In this document: in pieces, positions 8,809 through 18,065 of the stretch | Numbering within the stretch: the stretch's first letter is position 1 | How the letters are laid out: every line of letters starts with the position of its first letter | Origin: Chalciporus piperatus | Lineage: Eukaryota; Basidiomycota; Agaricomycetes; Boletales; Boletaceae | NCBI GenBank assembly: GCA_038093975.1 | Contig: JBBPTG010000278.1 | Coordinates: 1-30,071, forward strand | Direction: 5' to 3' | Length of the DNA: 30,071 nucleotides | Position numbers and translations under genes: made by a program | The notes under the pieces: model-generated | Seen by the model: only the letters and a program-made list of their open reading frames with translations | Told to the model about the DNA's origin: nothing | Databases searched by the model: none

Positions 8809-11800
8809 CTAATCGGCGCGATGTATCACCAAACCAAGGAGTGAACGGAACTTCTCGAATTTGATATAACCCAGATTCTTTGTAAAGATATCTGCAGGGT
8901 TTTCATTTCCTTCGATGTAGAAAAGTTCAACGTACTTTTCCTCGATTGCATCACGAATAGTGTGATAAGCAATACGTATATGTCTATGCTTTTTCTGATT
9001 GACAGGATTTTGCGATAAAAATATCGATCCTTGATTGTCGCCACAGAGAGGAACGGGTTTGATATTATATCCCAATTCACTCAGCATTTGCTTTACACCA
9101 ATGATTTGGTTGCAGCAATTAGACAAAGCAATGTACTCAGCTTCAGTGGTGCTGTTTGCAGTATTCTTTTGGAGATGCGAATTCCACATGAAAGCTGCAT
9201 TCGCGAGTTTCAGGAAGTATCCTGTCTGCGAGCGTGAACGTTCTGGATCAGCTCCGAGATCAGAGTCAGAGAGTCCAATTAAACCAGAACCACTCTTTCC
9301 ATCGTATACGAGAGCATAGTCTCGTGTTCCCTTTAGGTACTTCACGATATAGAGTGCTTTATCAAGATGCTCTTGAGTCGGATTTGCCGATTGTCTCGCA
9401 AGTTGAGTAACTGCGTAGGCTATGTCCGGGCGTGTGCCGAGCATGATGTATAGTAGGGATCCGATGACCACTTGGAAACGCGTCCGTAACACAGGGTCAA
9501 CATCTTGTGTGTTTTTGATCGGATAATATCCCTGAGGCAAAGGGGTGCGTGCTGGTTTTGCATCTTGCATACCGCAACGTTCAACCACCTTATCAAGGTA
9601 ATCGCATTGATCAACAAAGATCAAGCGTTTGGATCGGTCTCGACGAATCCTCATGCGGAGAAATTCATTTGTCTCACCGAGATCGCGGCATTCCCATCGT
9701 TTCATAAACTTTGCTTTGAGTTGATCAATCTCAAGCTTGTTGGGACCGCAAAAGAAGGCGTCATCCACATAAACAACGACATAGACTTTGCCGCGTGTGT
9801 AGACATAAATGCCTGCGTCTGAGTAAATCTTTTTAAAGCCTAGTTCTTCCATAGACTTCTTTAATTCGCGCCACCATGTAATACCAGCTTGTTTAAGGCC
9901 GTATAGTGCGCGTCGAAGTTTGAGAACTTTGCCGGCTAACTCAGGTGTGGCAAAACCTTCTGGAAATTCCATATAGATTTCTTCTTCCAGTGGACCATAT
10001 AGATATGCGGAACGCACGTCTAGTCCAGTGATGTGCCAATCTTCTAGAGCGGCGAGTGCAAGCATCATTCGCACTGTCTCAAATCGGACAACTGGAGAGA
10101 AGATCTCATCGTAATCAATTCCTTCGATCTGGGAAAATCCCTTCGCAACCAATCTGGCGCGTTTACGACCGTCGGTTTTGACGTCAAAGACCCATCGGTT
10201 TTTAATGACTTTCCGATTTTTGGGTCTGTCGACTACTTCATACACTTTGCGTTCTTTGAGCATTTGCAATTCTTTCATGCATGCTTCACGCCAAAGCTTC
10301 TGTTCGTCGGATGGTAATCGCTGAATGTCTCTGAAAGACCATTCACGGTGATTGGGTTTTTCCTCTATGTCATTGATAGCTTTAGCACATAAATACCGTG
10401 CCAAGTTTACTCCCCCTTCCCGGGTTAGTTGTTCAATCTCCGTCTCTGAGTCCTCAGCTGATGCTGTTTCAGGAGCGGATGGCTCAGGAGTTGATGGTAA
10501 ACCTCCGGGAATATTTGGTACTTTGGAGGATGATTCTCCAGTGAGTTCCTTCCAGCGTGAGAGACGTTCCACTTCCTTTACGGTTTTAGTGGGATGTTCG
10601 CGTTCGCCGTAGACATTTCCAGGTCGAAGCGGGATCTTGCGATCACGTTGTGGACGTTCTCTGCGACTAGTACGGTCGCTTTTAGGTGGTAATGCTGGTG
10701 GAGCATTGTTCGTCGGTACACGACGAGGGGGTGTGACTGGTGCAGGAGGAAGTTCTGCTTCTTCTTCGTTATCATCCGCTGATTCATCATCGCGGGGTAT
10801 TTCCTCAGGCCGTTGAGGGGGTGGAACCCGTGGTTGCTCTGGGCGACGGGGGTTCTCATCCTCTGGATCACTATCAGGATGATTAGTGTCTCCATCCTCT
10901 TGATTAGCGTCTCCATCTTCTTGATGATGACGTCTTCGTCTCGGTAGGGATACAGCACGATGAGGTTTTGAATTTGGGCACTTGGGGAATAAATTCTCAT
11001 CAAAAACTGCGTGTGCAGACGTGTGGATGGAATTATTAGGTCGCAAAAATTGCATATTGGCTTCGTTCGTAGGAGAAACTCCCAGATAAACCATTAGCTG
11101 CGATTTTGGTTGTAACTTTCCACCACGAGTGTCTTCGGGAAGGTGCACATAGGCACCACATCCGAATACGCGAACGTGATTGAGAGATGAAAGTTCGCCA
11201 GTTAGTAGCTCTAATGGTGTTTTCCAGTTAAGTCTCCTGTTAGGGATTCTATTATGGAGATACCGAGCATGTTGAACTGCGAATTCCCAAAATGATGATG
11301 GTAAGCAAGCATGAAGACGCATTGCTTGTGCCTTGTCCATGAGCGTACGGATATGCCGTTCAGCTCTGCCGTTCTGCTGAGGAGTGTGTGGGGCGCTTTG
11401 ATATATGAGAATTCCTTCATTTCGAAGCATTTCATCAAAAGCCTTAGACTTGTATTCTCCTCCAGCATCGGACATCCAGCCTTTTACTTGGCTTTTCCAT
11501 TGCGTTTGGACCATTTTGATAAATTGTCGAGTAGCAGGCAGTGCGTCATTTTTGTTTCGCAACGGCTTGATCCAAGACATTGAAGTGAAATCATCATAAA
11601 AAACGATGATATATTTGTTCCTATAGTACGATTCCGTTTCAAACGACTTGAGATCCGAGTGAACAAGTTCAAACGGTTCAGTGGCACGTCGTTGAGTAGG
11701 CGGGAATGCACGATTAGGTTGTTTGCCTAGTTGACAGCCAGGACAAACATGATCATCCGCTGGTATTTCAACCGCAGGGAAATCCTTGAGGTGCTTCTTA

Positions 11801-14073
11801 GCTGCACGTATGACATCTTTGGAAGCATGTCCTAAGCGACGATGTAAAACATCATAGTCTGTCGCATATAACTTCACAGTTGAGAATTGTTTGGTCTTGA
11901 CAACATCGGCGCGTATAAAATACATTGTGGAGCCAGGATGCGAGTGGAACTGAAGAATGGTAGCCTTTTTACGGGCATGCCAAAAATCTATCAATGTTCC
12001 GTTGCCAGCGGACCGTAGAGAGATGTCTTGATCTTGGAGTAAAGTGCCCATAGAAATGAGCTTGATGTCCGTCGTGGGCATATAGATGGTAGGGGATAAT
12101 CTGACGATAGATCCCTTGAAATTAACCAAGACAGTGCCTTGACCTATGATAGGTACTAGACCGTTCGCTGTCTTACATTGCCTAGGGACTTCAAATTCTT
12201 TGTATTCCGAAAAATCGGACATATCATAAGTGAAGTGAGACGATGCTCCAGAGTCAAGGAGCCAAATATCCGACTTGACGTCAGGATCGCTCAACTTAAA
12301 ACATTCTTCACACGGATCGAGATCGAACATCGACATACACATTGGTACTTCGCTATCTAAGACAGATGACAGTATATACTCTACATACTGCTGTGAATAA
12401 GGCAGTTGTGAGTTGTCATCGCTAAGATGCGAGAGTGAATAGACAGACCTTTCAGTCATATCATAGTCGAAGTCAAAGTACTCTCCCATGTCCGGGAAGA
12501 CTTCTCCGATCCTCTCATCGAGTGGTTGCGACTCGACTTCATCATCGGCGTAAAAACGCTCAATGTAGTCGTCGATATCGTATTCCTCCCCCAGAGAGAC
12601 TATATCCTCTTCCGGTAGAGGAGCAACCGTGGTAATGAATGGCAGAGCGAAGGTGCCAGGGTCAATCTCACCGAACGTAGACTGCCGACAATGTCCGGGC
12701 AAGCGGACAATGGGGTCATTCGTTGGTGGTGGAGATGGTGATGGAGACGGAGTCTCCGGCAAACGTGCTTCAAGACGTTCGCGCAAGGTAGGGCGACGAG
12801 GAGGGGGCGGAGCGAGAGGTGCGATGGGAACCTCGTCAGGGAGTTCCACGACAGATGCAAACGGGGTCGAAACGTCGACGCGCTCCATTAAATGGAGGCG
12901 CTTGTTGGGCCGTTCCTCAGACAACGTGTCCGAAGGTGGGTTTGCCACCTTGTCGAGACGACGAAGCGTCTGGGGAGTTGGCGTGACCAGGATGCGGTGC
13001 GCGAGGTCGATGCTGCGCAGGGTCTGTGGAAAGGCTGGTGGCCCGTAGTGGGTAGCACCAGAGGAGTGTGCGAGTTGACGAGGGTCGGCGGCGGGCGTGG
13101 TGAAGACTGTGGCTGCAGGTGCGATGACGACGGGAGGGACGGTGAAGGAAGAGAAGGCGAAGGACGCCGAAGCGTCGTTGGCATTTGCACGAGACTTGCG
13201 AGTCTCGTTCTTTGCCTGACCTTCTGCGGAACGAGTTCCGCGCTTCTTCTTCTTCTTGCCATTTGAGTTGGCGTTCCCTTGACCGTTGTTCGAGTTCGCC
13301 GGCTGCTGCTGCTGCTGCGTAAACTGCGGGTCCTGACCTTTCGGCTTGACAGCCGATATCTTGGACGCCTGAGCAGTCTGAGCAGGCTTTGCAGGCGCGG
13401 GAGCCTTCGAAGAATTCTGCTGAGACCAAGCACCGAGAGCGGTTTGCTCAATCTCGTCGAGGGTAAATGGGAGGGCGCCAGGCCGAGTGACGACGCGTGG
13501 AGTTCTCACCGCCGTTTCGCCCGTGCCCGTTATCTGGATCTCCGTAGTCGTGACGTCCTTCAACGAATCTCCGGACTTCGCGTTAAGCAGCTGTAAAAAC
13601 GTCGACATGTAAGGAAGTACTTTGAGTTTCCTCAACGTCATCAGGATCTGCCAGCGATCCGAGAGAGGGAACTTGTACTGATCGAACTTCTGGAACGCGG
13701 TCCTAAGTTTCGAAAAAGTCCCAGCCGGGGACTCGTGAAGAGAGAACTTGATGTTCTCGAACGTGTCGTACTCTTCATAAACGTTGGCGAAAGTGGGATG
13801 GGAGAAGGCGTCCTTTAGGGCGTCCCAAAGGGCCTTGGCATTGTTCTCCTCCTCCCAGCGACGTTGGAGAGAAGCGTTGAGCTTCAGGTAGAGAGAACCG
13901 ACTGCCTTCTCCGTGTTCTTAGACCAGTCATCGTCATCCTCGTCCGATGTCTTCTGAGTCGTATAGAAGACTCCGATAGACATAAGGTAGGCGCGCATCT
14001 TGGGGGCCCAAGTAAGGTAGTTCGAGCCGTTGAGCGTGGGGATGGAGGCGAAGGTCGAGGTGGAGGAAGACAT
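8809..14073 (-). CDS. Copia gag-pol polyprotein, intact, 1754 aa
   Basis: A single frame from ATG at 14073. Gag-like N-terminus (about 1-200, NGSNYLTWAPKMRAYL, UBN2/retrotran_gag type), then a Gln/Asn- and Lys-rich linker (KKKKKRG) with no CCHC knuckle. The aspartic protease motif is WLLDSGASSHFT (about 602). The pre-integrase zinc region has HRRLGHASKD and CPGCQLGKQ (about 743-785). Integrase D-D-E: HSDLKSF (about 802), SDAGGEY (about 865), QNGRAERH (about 903). An acidic/proline-rich linker precedes reverse transcriptase (NRWVFDVKTDGRKRARLVAKGF, about 1294; active site YVDDAFF, about 1432) and RNase H (STTEAEYIALS, about 1641). The order PR-INT-RT-RH defines copia. No stop or frameshift is seen; gag and pol share one frame, so the Gag:Pol ratio must be set by processing or another means. 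Confidence 0.96.
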   Translation of the reverse strand: MSSSTSTFASIPTLNGSNYLTWAPKMRAYLMSIGVFYTTQKTSDEDDDDWSKNTEKAVGSLYLKLNASLQRRWEEENNAKALWDALKDAFSHPTFANVYEEYDTFENIKFSLHESPAGTFSKLRTAFQKFDQYKFPLSDRWQILMTLRKLKVLPYMSTFLQLLNAKSGDSLKDVTTTEIQITGTGETAVRTPRVVTRPGALPFTLDEIEQTALGAWSQQNSSKAPAPAKPAQTAQASKISAVKPKGQDPQFTQQQQQPANSNNGQGNANSNGKKKKKRGTRSAEGQAKNETRKSRANANDASASFAFSSFTVPPVVIAPAATVFTTPAADPRQLAHSSGATHYGPPAFPQTLRSIDLAHRILVTPTPQTLRRLDKVANPPSDTLSEERPNKRLHLMERVDVSTPFASVVELPDEVPIAPLAPPPPRRPTLRERLEARLPETPSPSPSPPPTNDPIVRLPGHCRQSTFGEIDPGTFALPFITTVAPLPEEDIVSLGEEYDIDDYIERFYADDEVESQPLDERIGEVFPDMGEYFDFDYDMTERSVYSLSHLSDDNSQLPYSQQYVEYILSSVLDSEVPMCMSMFDLDPCEECFKLSDPDVKSDIWLLDSGASSHFTYDMSDFSEYKEFEVPRQCKTANGLVPIIGQGTVLVNFKGSIVRLSPTIYMPTTDIKLISMGTLLQDQDISLRSAGNGTLIDFWHARKKATILQFHSHPGSTMYFIRADVVKTKQFSTVKLYATDYDVLHRRLGHASKDVIRAAKKHLKDFPAVEIPADDHVCPGCQLGKQPNRAFPPTQRRATEPFELVHSDLKSFETESYYRNKYIIVFYDDFTSMSWIKPLRNKNDALPATRQFIKMVQTQWKSQVKGWMSDAGGEYKSKAFDEMLRNEGILIYQSAPHTPQQNGRAERHIRTLMDKAQAMRLHACLPSSFWEFAVQHARYLHNRIPNRRLNWKTPLELLTGELSSLNHVRVFGCGAYVHLPEDTRGGKLQPKSQLMVYLGVSPTNEANMQFLRPNNSIHTSAHAVFDENLFPKCPNSKPHRAVSLPRRRRHHQEDGDANQEDGDTNHPDSDPEDENPRRPEQPRVPPPQRPEEIPRDDESADDNEEEAELPPAPVTPPRRVPTNNAPPALPPKSDRTSRRERPQRDRKIPLRPGNVYGEREHPTKTVKEVERLSRWKELTGESSSKVPNIPGGLPSTPEPSAPETASAEDSETEIEQLTREGGVNLARYLCAKAINDIEEKPNHREWSFRDIQRLPSDEQKLWREACMKELQMLKERKVYEVVDRPKNRKVIKNRWVFDVKTDGRKRARLVAKGFSQIEGIDYDEIFSPVVRFETVRMMLALAALEDWHITGLDVRSAYLYGPLEEEIYMEFPEGFATPELAGKVLKLRRALYGLKQAGITWWRELKKSMEELGFKKIYSDAGIYVYTRGKVYVVVYVDDAFFCGPNKLEIDQLKAKFMKRWECRDLGETNEFLRMRIRRDRSKRLIFVDQCDYLDKVVERCGMQDAKPARTPLPQGYYPIKNTQDVDPVLRTRFQVVIGSLLYIMLGTRPDIAYAVTQLARQSANPTQEHLDKALYIVKYLKGTRDYALVYDGKSGSGLIGLSDSDLGADPERSRSQTGYFLKLANAAFMWNSHLQKNTANSTTEAEYIALSNCCNQIIGVKQMLSELGYNIKPVPLCGDNQGSIFLSQNPVNQKKHRHIRIAYHTIRDAIEEKYVELFYIEGNENPADIFTKNLGYIKFEKFRSLLGLVIHRAD

Positions 14074-14323
14074 TGTGGGAGATGGATGATAGTAGCGAAT
14101 CTGAAGAGTAACGCGTAAGTTTATCGTTCAATAAAGAATGAAAAAGCGCAGTCAGAGCTTCTGGATTCGTACCGGCATAGCGACCCCATGGTCGCTTGCC
14201 TTAAGCGCAGAAACTAGAGCGTGAAAACACTTCTAGAACGCGGTGGTACAAGCACATGGATTCAGAGCGTGAAGACGCATCGTCATCCAGAGCGTTCAGA
14301 TGATGCCAAGCACAAGTGTGCTG

Positions 14324-14338
14324 GCAGGGCTCATAACC
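14324..14338 (-). promoter_or_regulatory. Primer-binding site complementary to the tRNA-iMet anticodon arm (half-tRNA priming)
   Basis: Plus-strand GCAGGGCTCATAACC directly abuts the 5' LTR. This is the sequence of the anticodon stem-loop of fungal initiator tRNA-Met (anticodon CAU), so the element RNA is complementary to the inside of the tRNA rather than to its 3' CCA end. Drosophila copia is known to prime from such a 5'-half tRNA-iMet fragment. Confidence 0.82.
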
Positions 14339-14577
14339 TGTTGAACTGGTGTTGTTCTAAGCCATAAGGCTATGGACTACCAGAGCAGCATACTGCGTAG
14401 ACACAAAGGGAGTTTGTGCTCGCTCACCTGATTGCAACGTTGTGGTTGTGGTAAAAGAGTTATATTAACTCAGATCGACTGAGTTTGAATATATAAGTGT
14501 ACAGTGGTGATTACCTAATCAACTATCGTTTATGGAAACGTAGTGAACTATACATTATGAGCGTAATACGTTCAACA
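14339..14577 (-). repeat. 5' LTR of copia element 1
   Basis: 239 bp, same ends as the 3' LTR and no differences seen. It holds the promoter: a TATA-like TTATATATTC and, about a dozen bases downstream, the palindrome at 14468-14484. The 265-bp leader to the ATG at 14073 contains the primer site and no other recognised signal. Confidence 0.95.
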
Positions 14578-14613
14578 GAATGTTTGGGATAGCAAGTAAA
14601 ACATGTTCTGAAC
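14578..14613 (-). pseudogene. Helitron: first 36 nt of split exon, upstream of copia insertion
   Basis: A short exon start between the acceptor TTGCATAG (intron 14614-14666) and the copia 5' LTR. It reads SEHVLLAIPNI in phase with the first exon. 14578-14582 is the GAATG target duplication. The exon continues at 8498 on the other side of the copia element. Confidence 0.75.
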
Positions 14614-14666
14614 CTATGCAAATACATCATATTTATCTTGTTTCATGATGTAGATGACTGACTTAC

Positions 14667-15189
14667 CTTCGAAACTCCACAGTTCCCGAGCACAGACAAC
14701 ACATACTGATTGCGCCAATCCTGCATTTGAGGTAGCATCACGAAAAGCCCGATAACACACTTTCCGCTGATCGTCCGTGGGTAGTTTCATAAAGTCCAGA
14801 TGTTCTCGAATGATGTTGTGGTCACCCAAACTTCCTTCAGCTCGAACTTGATCCATTGGTGAGTCTTCCCGATCTGAACCTTCGTCATCCGTTTCTTCCT
14901 CCTTCTCTAAAATTCTTCTCTGCCTTCGTAATGCCCTCGCCTTCTGTTCCTTTAGCTTCCCTTTTCTCGCCTTCTCCTCTGCTGCTGTTTGAATAAGCTG
15001 ACGAATGGAGTCAGGCTGTTGCTCGATGACGTCCAAAACGCGACTCCAATGCAATTTCGACAGTGTGCGCGTGAACGTCCTGTCTGGAAGAACACGTTGA
15101 ACTTCCTGCTTGGTGAGTTTGCCCACCAAGTCTCGTTTGCGCTGCAGTAACTGGAACATGTGTTCACTAGGATGATTGGAAACATCCAA
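14667..15189 (-). pseudogene. Helitron: N-terminal exon
   Basis: Open for about 174 codons. It has a helical segment (RDLVGKLTKQEVQRVLP), a strongly charged coiled-coil-like stretch (EEKARKGKLKEQKARALRRQ), an acidic region, and then FMKLPTDDQRKVCYRAFRDA with CVVCARELW. The latter, a CxxC pair about 20 residues after a helix, is typical of fungal Helitron proteins just before the DUF6570 region. The exon ends in phase 1 at GTAAGT (14666). There is no ATG in frame at the 5' limit; an acceptor-like GCGTAG lies at about 15190-15195, so an upstream exon or start further right is likely but was not found. Confidence 0.75.
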
Positions 15190-15699
15190 CTACGCATTTT
15201 GACATATGAAAAAATCTTTTCTCTGAATCTATGTTTTACCCGCTAATCTTCAGTTCGGGGCCGACCTGTGAACCATCGGACCGAGCAACAGATGATATAC
15301 TGACAAAATGGACTTTGTTTTTCTCTGAAAGACACCCGGAAATGATCCATTCAACAGATTACCAACAAATGCTCAGACACCAGACTCATTCGAGCCAGTT
15401 TATTGTTTCACCGCAATCTGAGTGCTCAACGAGAGAAGTGTTTCCTAACGGGATCACAAACTATGATATCGAATCAAGCGTGATGACGAGCTTGAATGCA
15501 CAACTGCCCTAATGAAGACATGCGACTAATCAAAGAAAGGATTTACATCCCTGCAGGCAACATTGACTCGCATCAGCTAACGTTCGCTGACGTCGAATAG
15601 ATATAGAGTCCTTAACTTTGTTATCAATCCCCTCCGGATCATATGCAGCTAAGCTTCAAAAGATGTGAAGTCCCGAACCTCCTTCCTCTCCCCATTATA
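15190..15699. other. Intergenic region between Helitron N-terminus and divergent plus-strand gene
   Basis: About 500 bp between two divergently read genes. A plus-strand ORF at 15231-15512 has no recognisable motif and is not supported. This is probably a shared upstream region and may also contain an unfound first Helitron exon. Confidence 0.4.
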
Positions 15700-16410
15700 A
15701 TGGCGCCGCCAAAGCGCAAAGCACCTCCCAATGATCGTTCCAATACCCCTCCAAACCAGATCGCGACCACCTCCCAGATGCAACTCCCTCAGACTAGCGT
15801 GCCTCAGACTCCTCTTACCCCTGCTGCCCAAGCCGTTTTCGACCGTGTCACCGCTCCCGAGGTGTCCACTGCATATGCTTGCACCCCAAACCTCTCTCAG
15901 CGTGTCGAATTCCAAACTGGAAGTGGCTGCGACATCCTCATACGCAAACATGGCCACTCCGAATTCATCCTCAAAGGCATATTCATGATTGCCCGCAATG
16001 ACTTCTTCCTGACTCCTGATGGGAGCTACAAGTTCATCAGGAAAACCCTCCCCTGGATAATTGTATAGAATAGTAGATATTTCCAAAGTAATTCTCACAA
16101 ATACCAACAATTATTGACATTTCTTCATATTTCTAATAATTCTTCCAATTTTATCAACATAAGTAGCCCCCCCTTGTTATTCTCTGGATTTTCTGAAAAA
16201 TCTTGATATTTCCATACAATTATCTTCAGAAAGACATTGTAATTAACAGATATAATGTCATAATAGTGTTCATATTAGCAGACTATATTCTGATAATACT
16301 GGCCATTCACTACTATTAAATCACACATAATCATGATGATTGAAAATGAATTTATTGACCACTATCTACTACAGATCATGTACTACATCTACTAACTGCT
16401 ATCAAGCAAG

Positions 16411-16552
16411 GTACAGCTGTTGAGGTGATGAGAGAGGGAGCAGAGATGGTGGGGGAATGAGCTTACTTGTGGTGCTGGACAAACCCAGGGAGGAAGGTAC
16501 AGCTGTTGATTGTGATGAGAGAGGAAGCAGAGATGGTGTAGATGAGCTTACC
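16411..16552 (+). repeat. Tandem duplicate of about 85 bp inside the TIR element
   Basis: GGTACAGCTGTTGA...GATGAGAGAGG.AGCAGAGATGGTG...GATGAGCTTAC occurs at about 16411-16468 and again at about 16497-16552, about 85 bp apart. It leads into the hairpin-repeat array. Confidence 0.7.
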
Positions 16553-16689
16553 TACAAGGTGTCCCAAGGCATGCACGAGCCAGCCAGTGAGGCTCGTGAA
16601 AAGGTGTTGGTGAGGAGGTGGCATGAGATGGCGGCGAGCTCGAACGACCGACCGGCTGTGTTCGAGGTGAGTGGATGTGGTGGGGGTGA

Positions 16690-17185
16690 GTGGGAACTTA
16701 CCTCGTGAGGCCGACGGGGCTGTTGAGCCCTCGCCGGCCGTGTTTTGATGTCGAGTGTCGAGGTTGAGGTGGGATATGATGGTGGGGCATACAGCCTGAA
16801 TGGCTGTATACGAGGTGAGAGGTGGTGGGTTGAGGAAAAACGAACCTTGTCATGCCGGCAGGGCTGTTGAGCCCACGCCGGCCGTATTGTTCGAGTTCGA
16901 GTGGGAGGTGGTGGTGGTGGTGGGGCAAACAGCCCGAGTGGCTGTATTCGAGGTGAGAGGTGCCAGTGGTGGTGGTGGGGTGAGTAGAAACTCACCTGTG
17001 ACAGCCGGCGGGGCTGTTGAGCCCTCGCCGGCTGTTTTTTCGTGTCGAAGAAGTTGGGTGGTCGAAGGTGGTGGGGCAAGCTTTGAGCCCGCGCGGCTGT
17101 GCTTGAGGTGAGTGGTGGTGGTGGTGGTGAGCGAGAACTCTCCTGGTGAAGCCGGCGGGGCTGTTGAGCCCTCGCCGGCTGCGTT
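16690..17185 (+). repeat. Hairpin-bearing tandem repeat, about 145-bp unit, four copies (locus 1)
   Basis: Core GGGGCTGTTGAGCCC at about 16716, 16859, 17010 and 17158 (spacing 143-151). Three foldbacks per unit, clearest in the third: hairpin A 17001-17035 (about 15-bp stem, loop GTTG), hairpin B GTGAGT/ACTCAC 16980-16995, hairpin C ACAGCC/GGCTGT 16929-16945. Units are joined by GGTGGTGG purine-rich spacers. Frames through it (AVEPSPAV, GLNSPAG) are by-products of the repeat. Confidence 0.85.
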
Positions 17186-17325
17186 TTCGTGCTGTGTTGA
17201 GGTGGGTTGTGGGGTAGTGGTAGTTGTAGTGGTGAGGACTCGAAAATGCTGACACGGCAAGTTCAACACGGTCACGTGACCTTCCCGTGCAGATTTTTGA
17301 CAAGTCCAACCATTAGGGAAATTAA

Positions 17326-18065
17326 GCTACACTTATCTACGCTTTTTTGTACACTCAATCACAACACTTTCACACTTTTAACTACACTTTTGGTACGCTT
17401 TTTTGTACACTTAGCTCCAGTCAAACCTAGTTACTTTGCTACACTCTTGACTACCCTTAGTACGCTTTTTTGTACACTTTTCCTACACTCAATCCTAATA
17501 TACTTTGGTACACTTTTGATTACTGATTTAGTACGCTTTTTTGCTACAGTTTAGCTACACTCCATCTAGCTACACTTTCCTACACATTTGATAGTTTTAC
17601 CACAGTTTAGCTACACTCTTCCCACACTTGTAACTACACATTTACTACGCTTTTTTGTACACTTTAGCTACACTCTAACCTAATAGACTTCCCACACTAT
17701 TGACTACACATTCACTACACTTTTAGTACGCTTTTTTGCTACACTCTATTACTACACATTTTCCCACACTTGTAACTACACTTTTAGTACACTTTTTTGT
17801 ACACTTTAGCTACACTCCATCACTACACATTTTCCCACACCATTGACTACACTTTTAGTACGCTTTTTTGCTACACTCTATTACTACACATTTTCCCACA
17901 CTTGTAACTACACTTTTAGTACGCTTTTTTGTACACTTTAGTTACACTCCATCACTACACATTTTCCCACACCATTGACTACACTTTTAGTACGCTTTTT
18001 TGCTACACTTTGCTACACTTTTCACTACACTTGCTACACTTTTGCTACACTCAGTTTTCCACCCT
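17326..18065 (+). repeat. TACAC-type satellite with 132-bp higher-order unit
   Basis: About 740 bp made of short variants of CTACACTTTT, GTACGCTTTTTTG, CATTTTCCCACAC and TGTAACTACAC. In the right half a higher-order unit repeats nearly exactly every 132 bp: AGTACGCTTTTTTGCTACAC at 17725, 17857 and 17989. The array is strand-asymmetric (pyrimidine plus A on the plus strand, very few G). The same satellite occurs inverted at 25925-26470. Confidence 0.85.

Larger units (their letters stand above)
8504..14577 (-). mobile_element. Complete Ty1/copia LTR retrotransposon (6074 bp)
   Basis: LTRs at 8504-8742 (3' LTR) and 14339-14577 (5' LTR) are each 239 bp, begin TGTTGAAC, end GTTCAACA and show no difference by eye. 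GAATG flanks both sides (8499-8503, 14578-14582). It encodes one long gag-pol ORF, with a primer-binding site and polypurine tract in the expected places. Identical LTRs, an intact ORF and a perfect target duplication mean a very recent insertion, and the element may still be active. It sits in an already decayed Helitron exon in the same orientation. Confidence 0.95.
3236..15189 (-). mobile_element. Decayed Helitron (autonomous-type Rep/helicase gene) with nested insertions
   Basis: Exons read on the minus strand: about 15189-14667; 14613-14578 + 8498-8320 + 7612-6946 (one exon split by two insertions); 6892-5104; 5047-4966; 4915-3236. Introns: 14614-14666, 6893-6945, 5048-5103, 4916-4965 (50-56 nt, GT...AG). 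All phases agree, and the split exon sums to 882 nt, matching the phases on both sides. The product would be a Helitron transposase: an N-terminal DUF6570-like region, an HUH-type rolling-circle Rep and a PIF1-family helicase. This copy is dead. It has TGA stops at 7538-7540 and 3821-3823, a changed Walker B, and a truncated helicase. Both stops fit CGA-to-TGA, as expected from cytosine deamination at CpG. Terminal sequences (5' TC, 3' CTRR) were not identified. Confidence 0.85.

Noticed and set aside
12629..13451. Arg/Ser/Gly-rich ORFs overlapping copia gag
   Set aside because: Shadow frames of the intact 1754-aa gag-pol.
15231..15512. 93-codon plus-strand ORF upstream of the unknown gene
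   Set aside because: No motif, and it overlaps the probable 5' region of the Helitron gene; not supported as an exon.
15649..16110. Minus-strand ORF opposite the interrupted gene
   Set aside because: The plus strand gives consistent introns and a restored frame; the minus frame crosses the TIR of an insertion.
16552..17309. Pro/His-rich or Gly/Val-rich ORFs (GLNSPAG-type)
   Set aside because: By-products of the hairpin tandem repeat; repeat length is not a multiple of three and frames drift between units.
17326..18065. Possible CRISPR-like or telomeric array
   Set aside because: Units are short variants with no unique spacers and contain no TTAGGG; it is a satellite.
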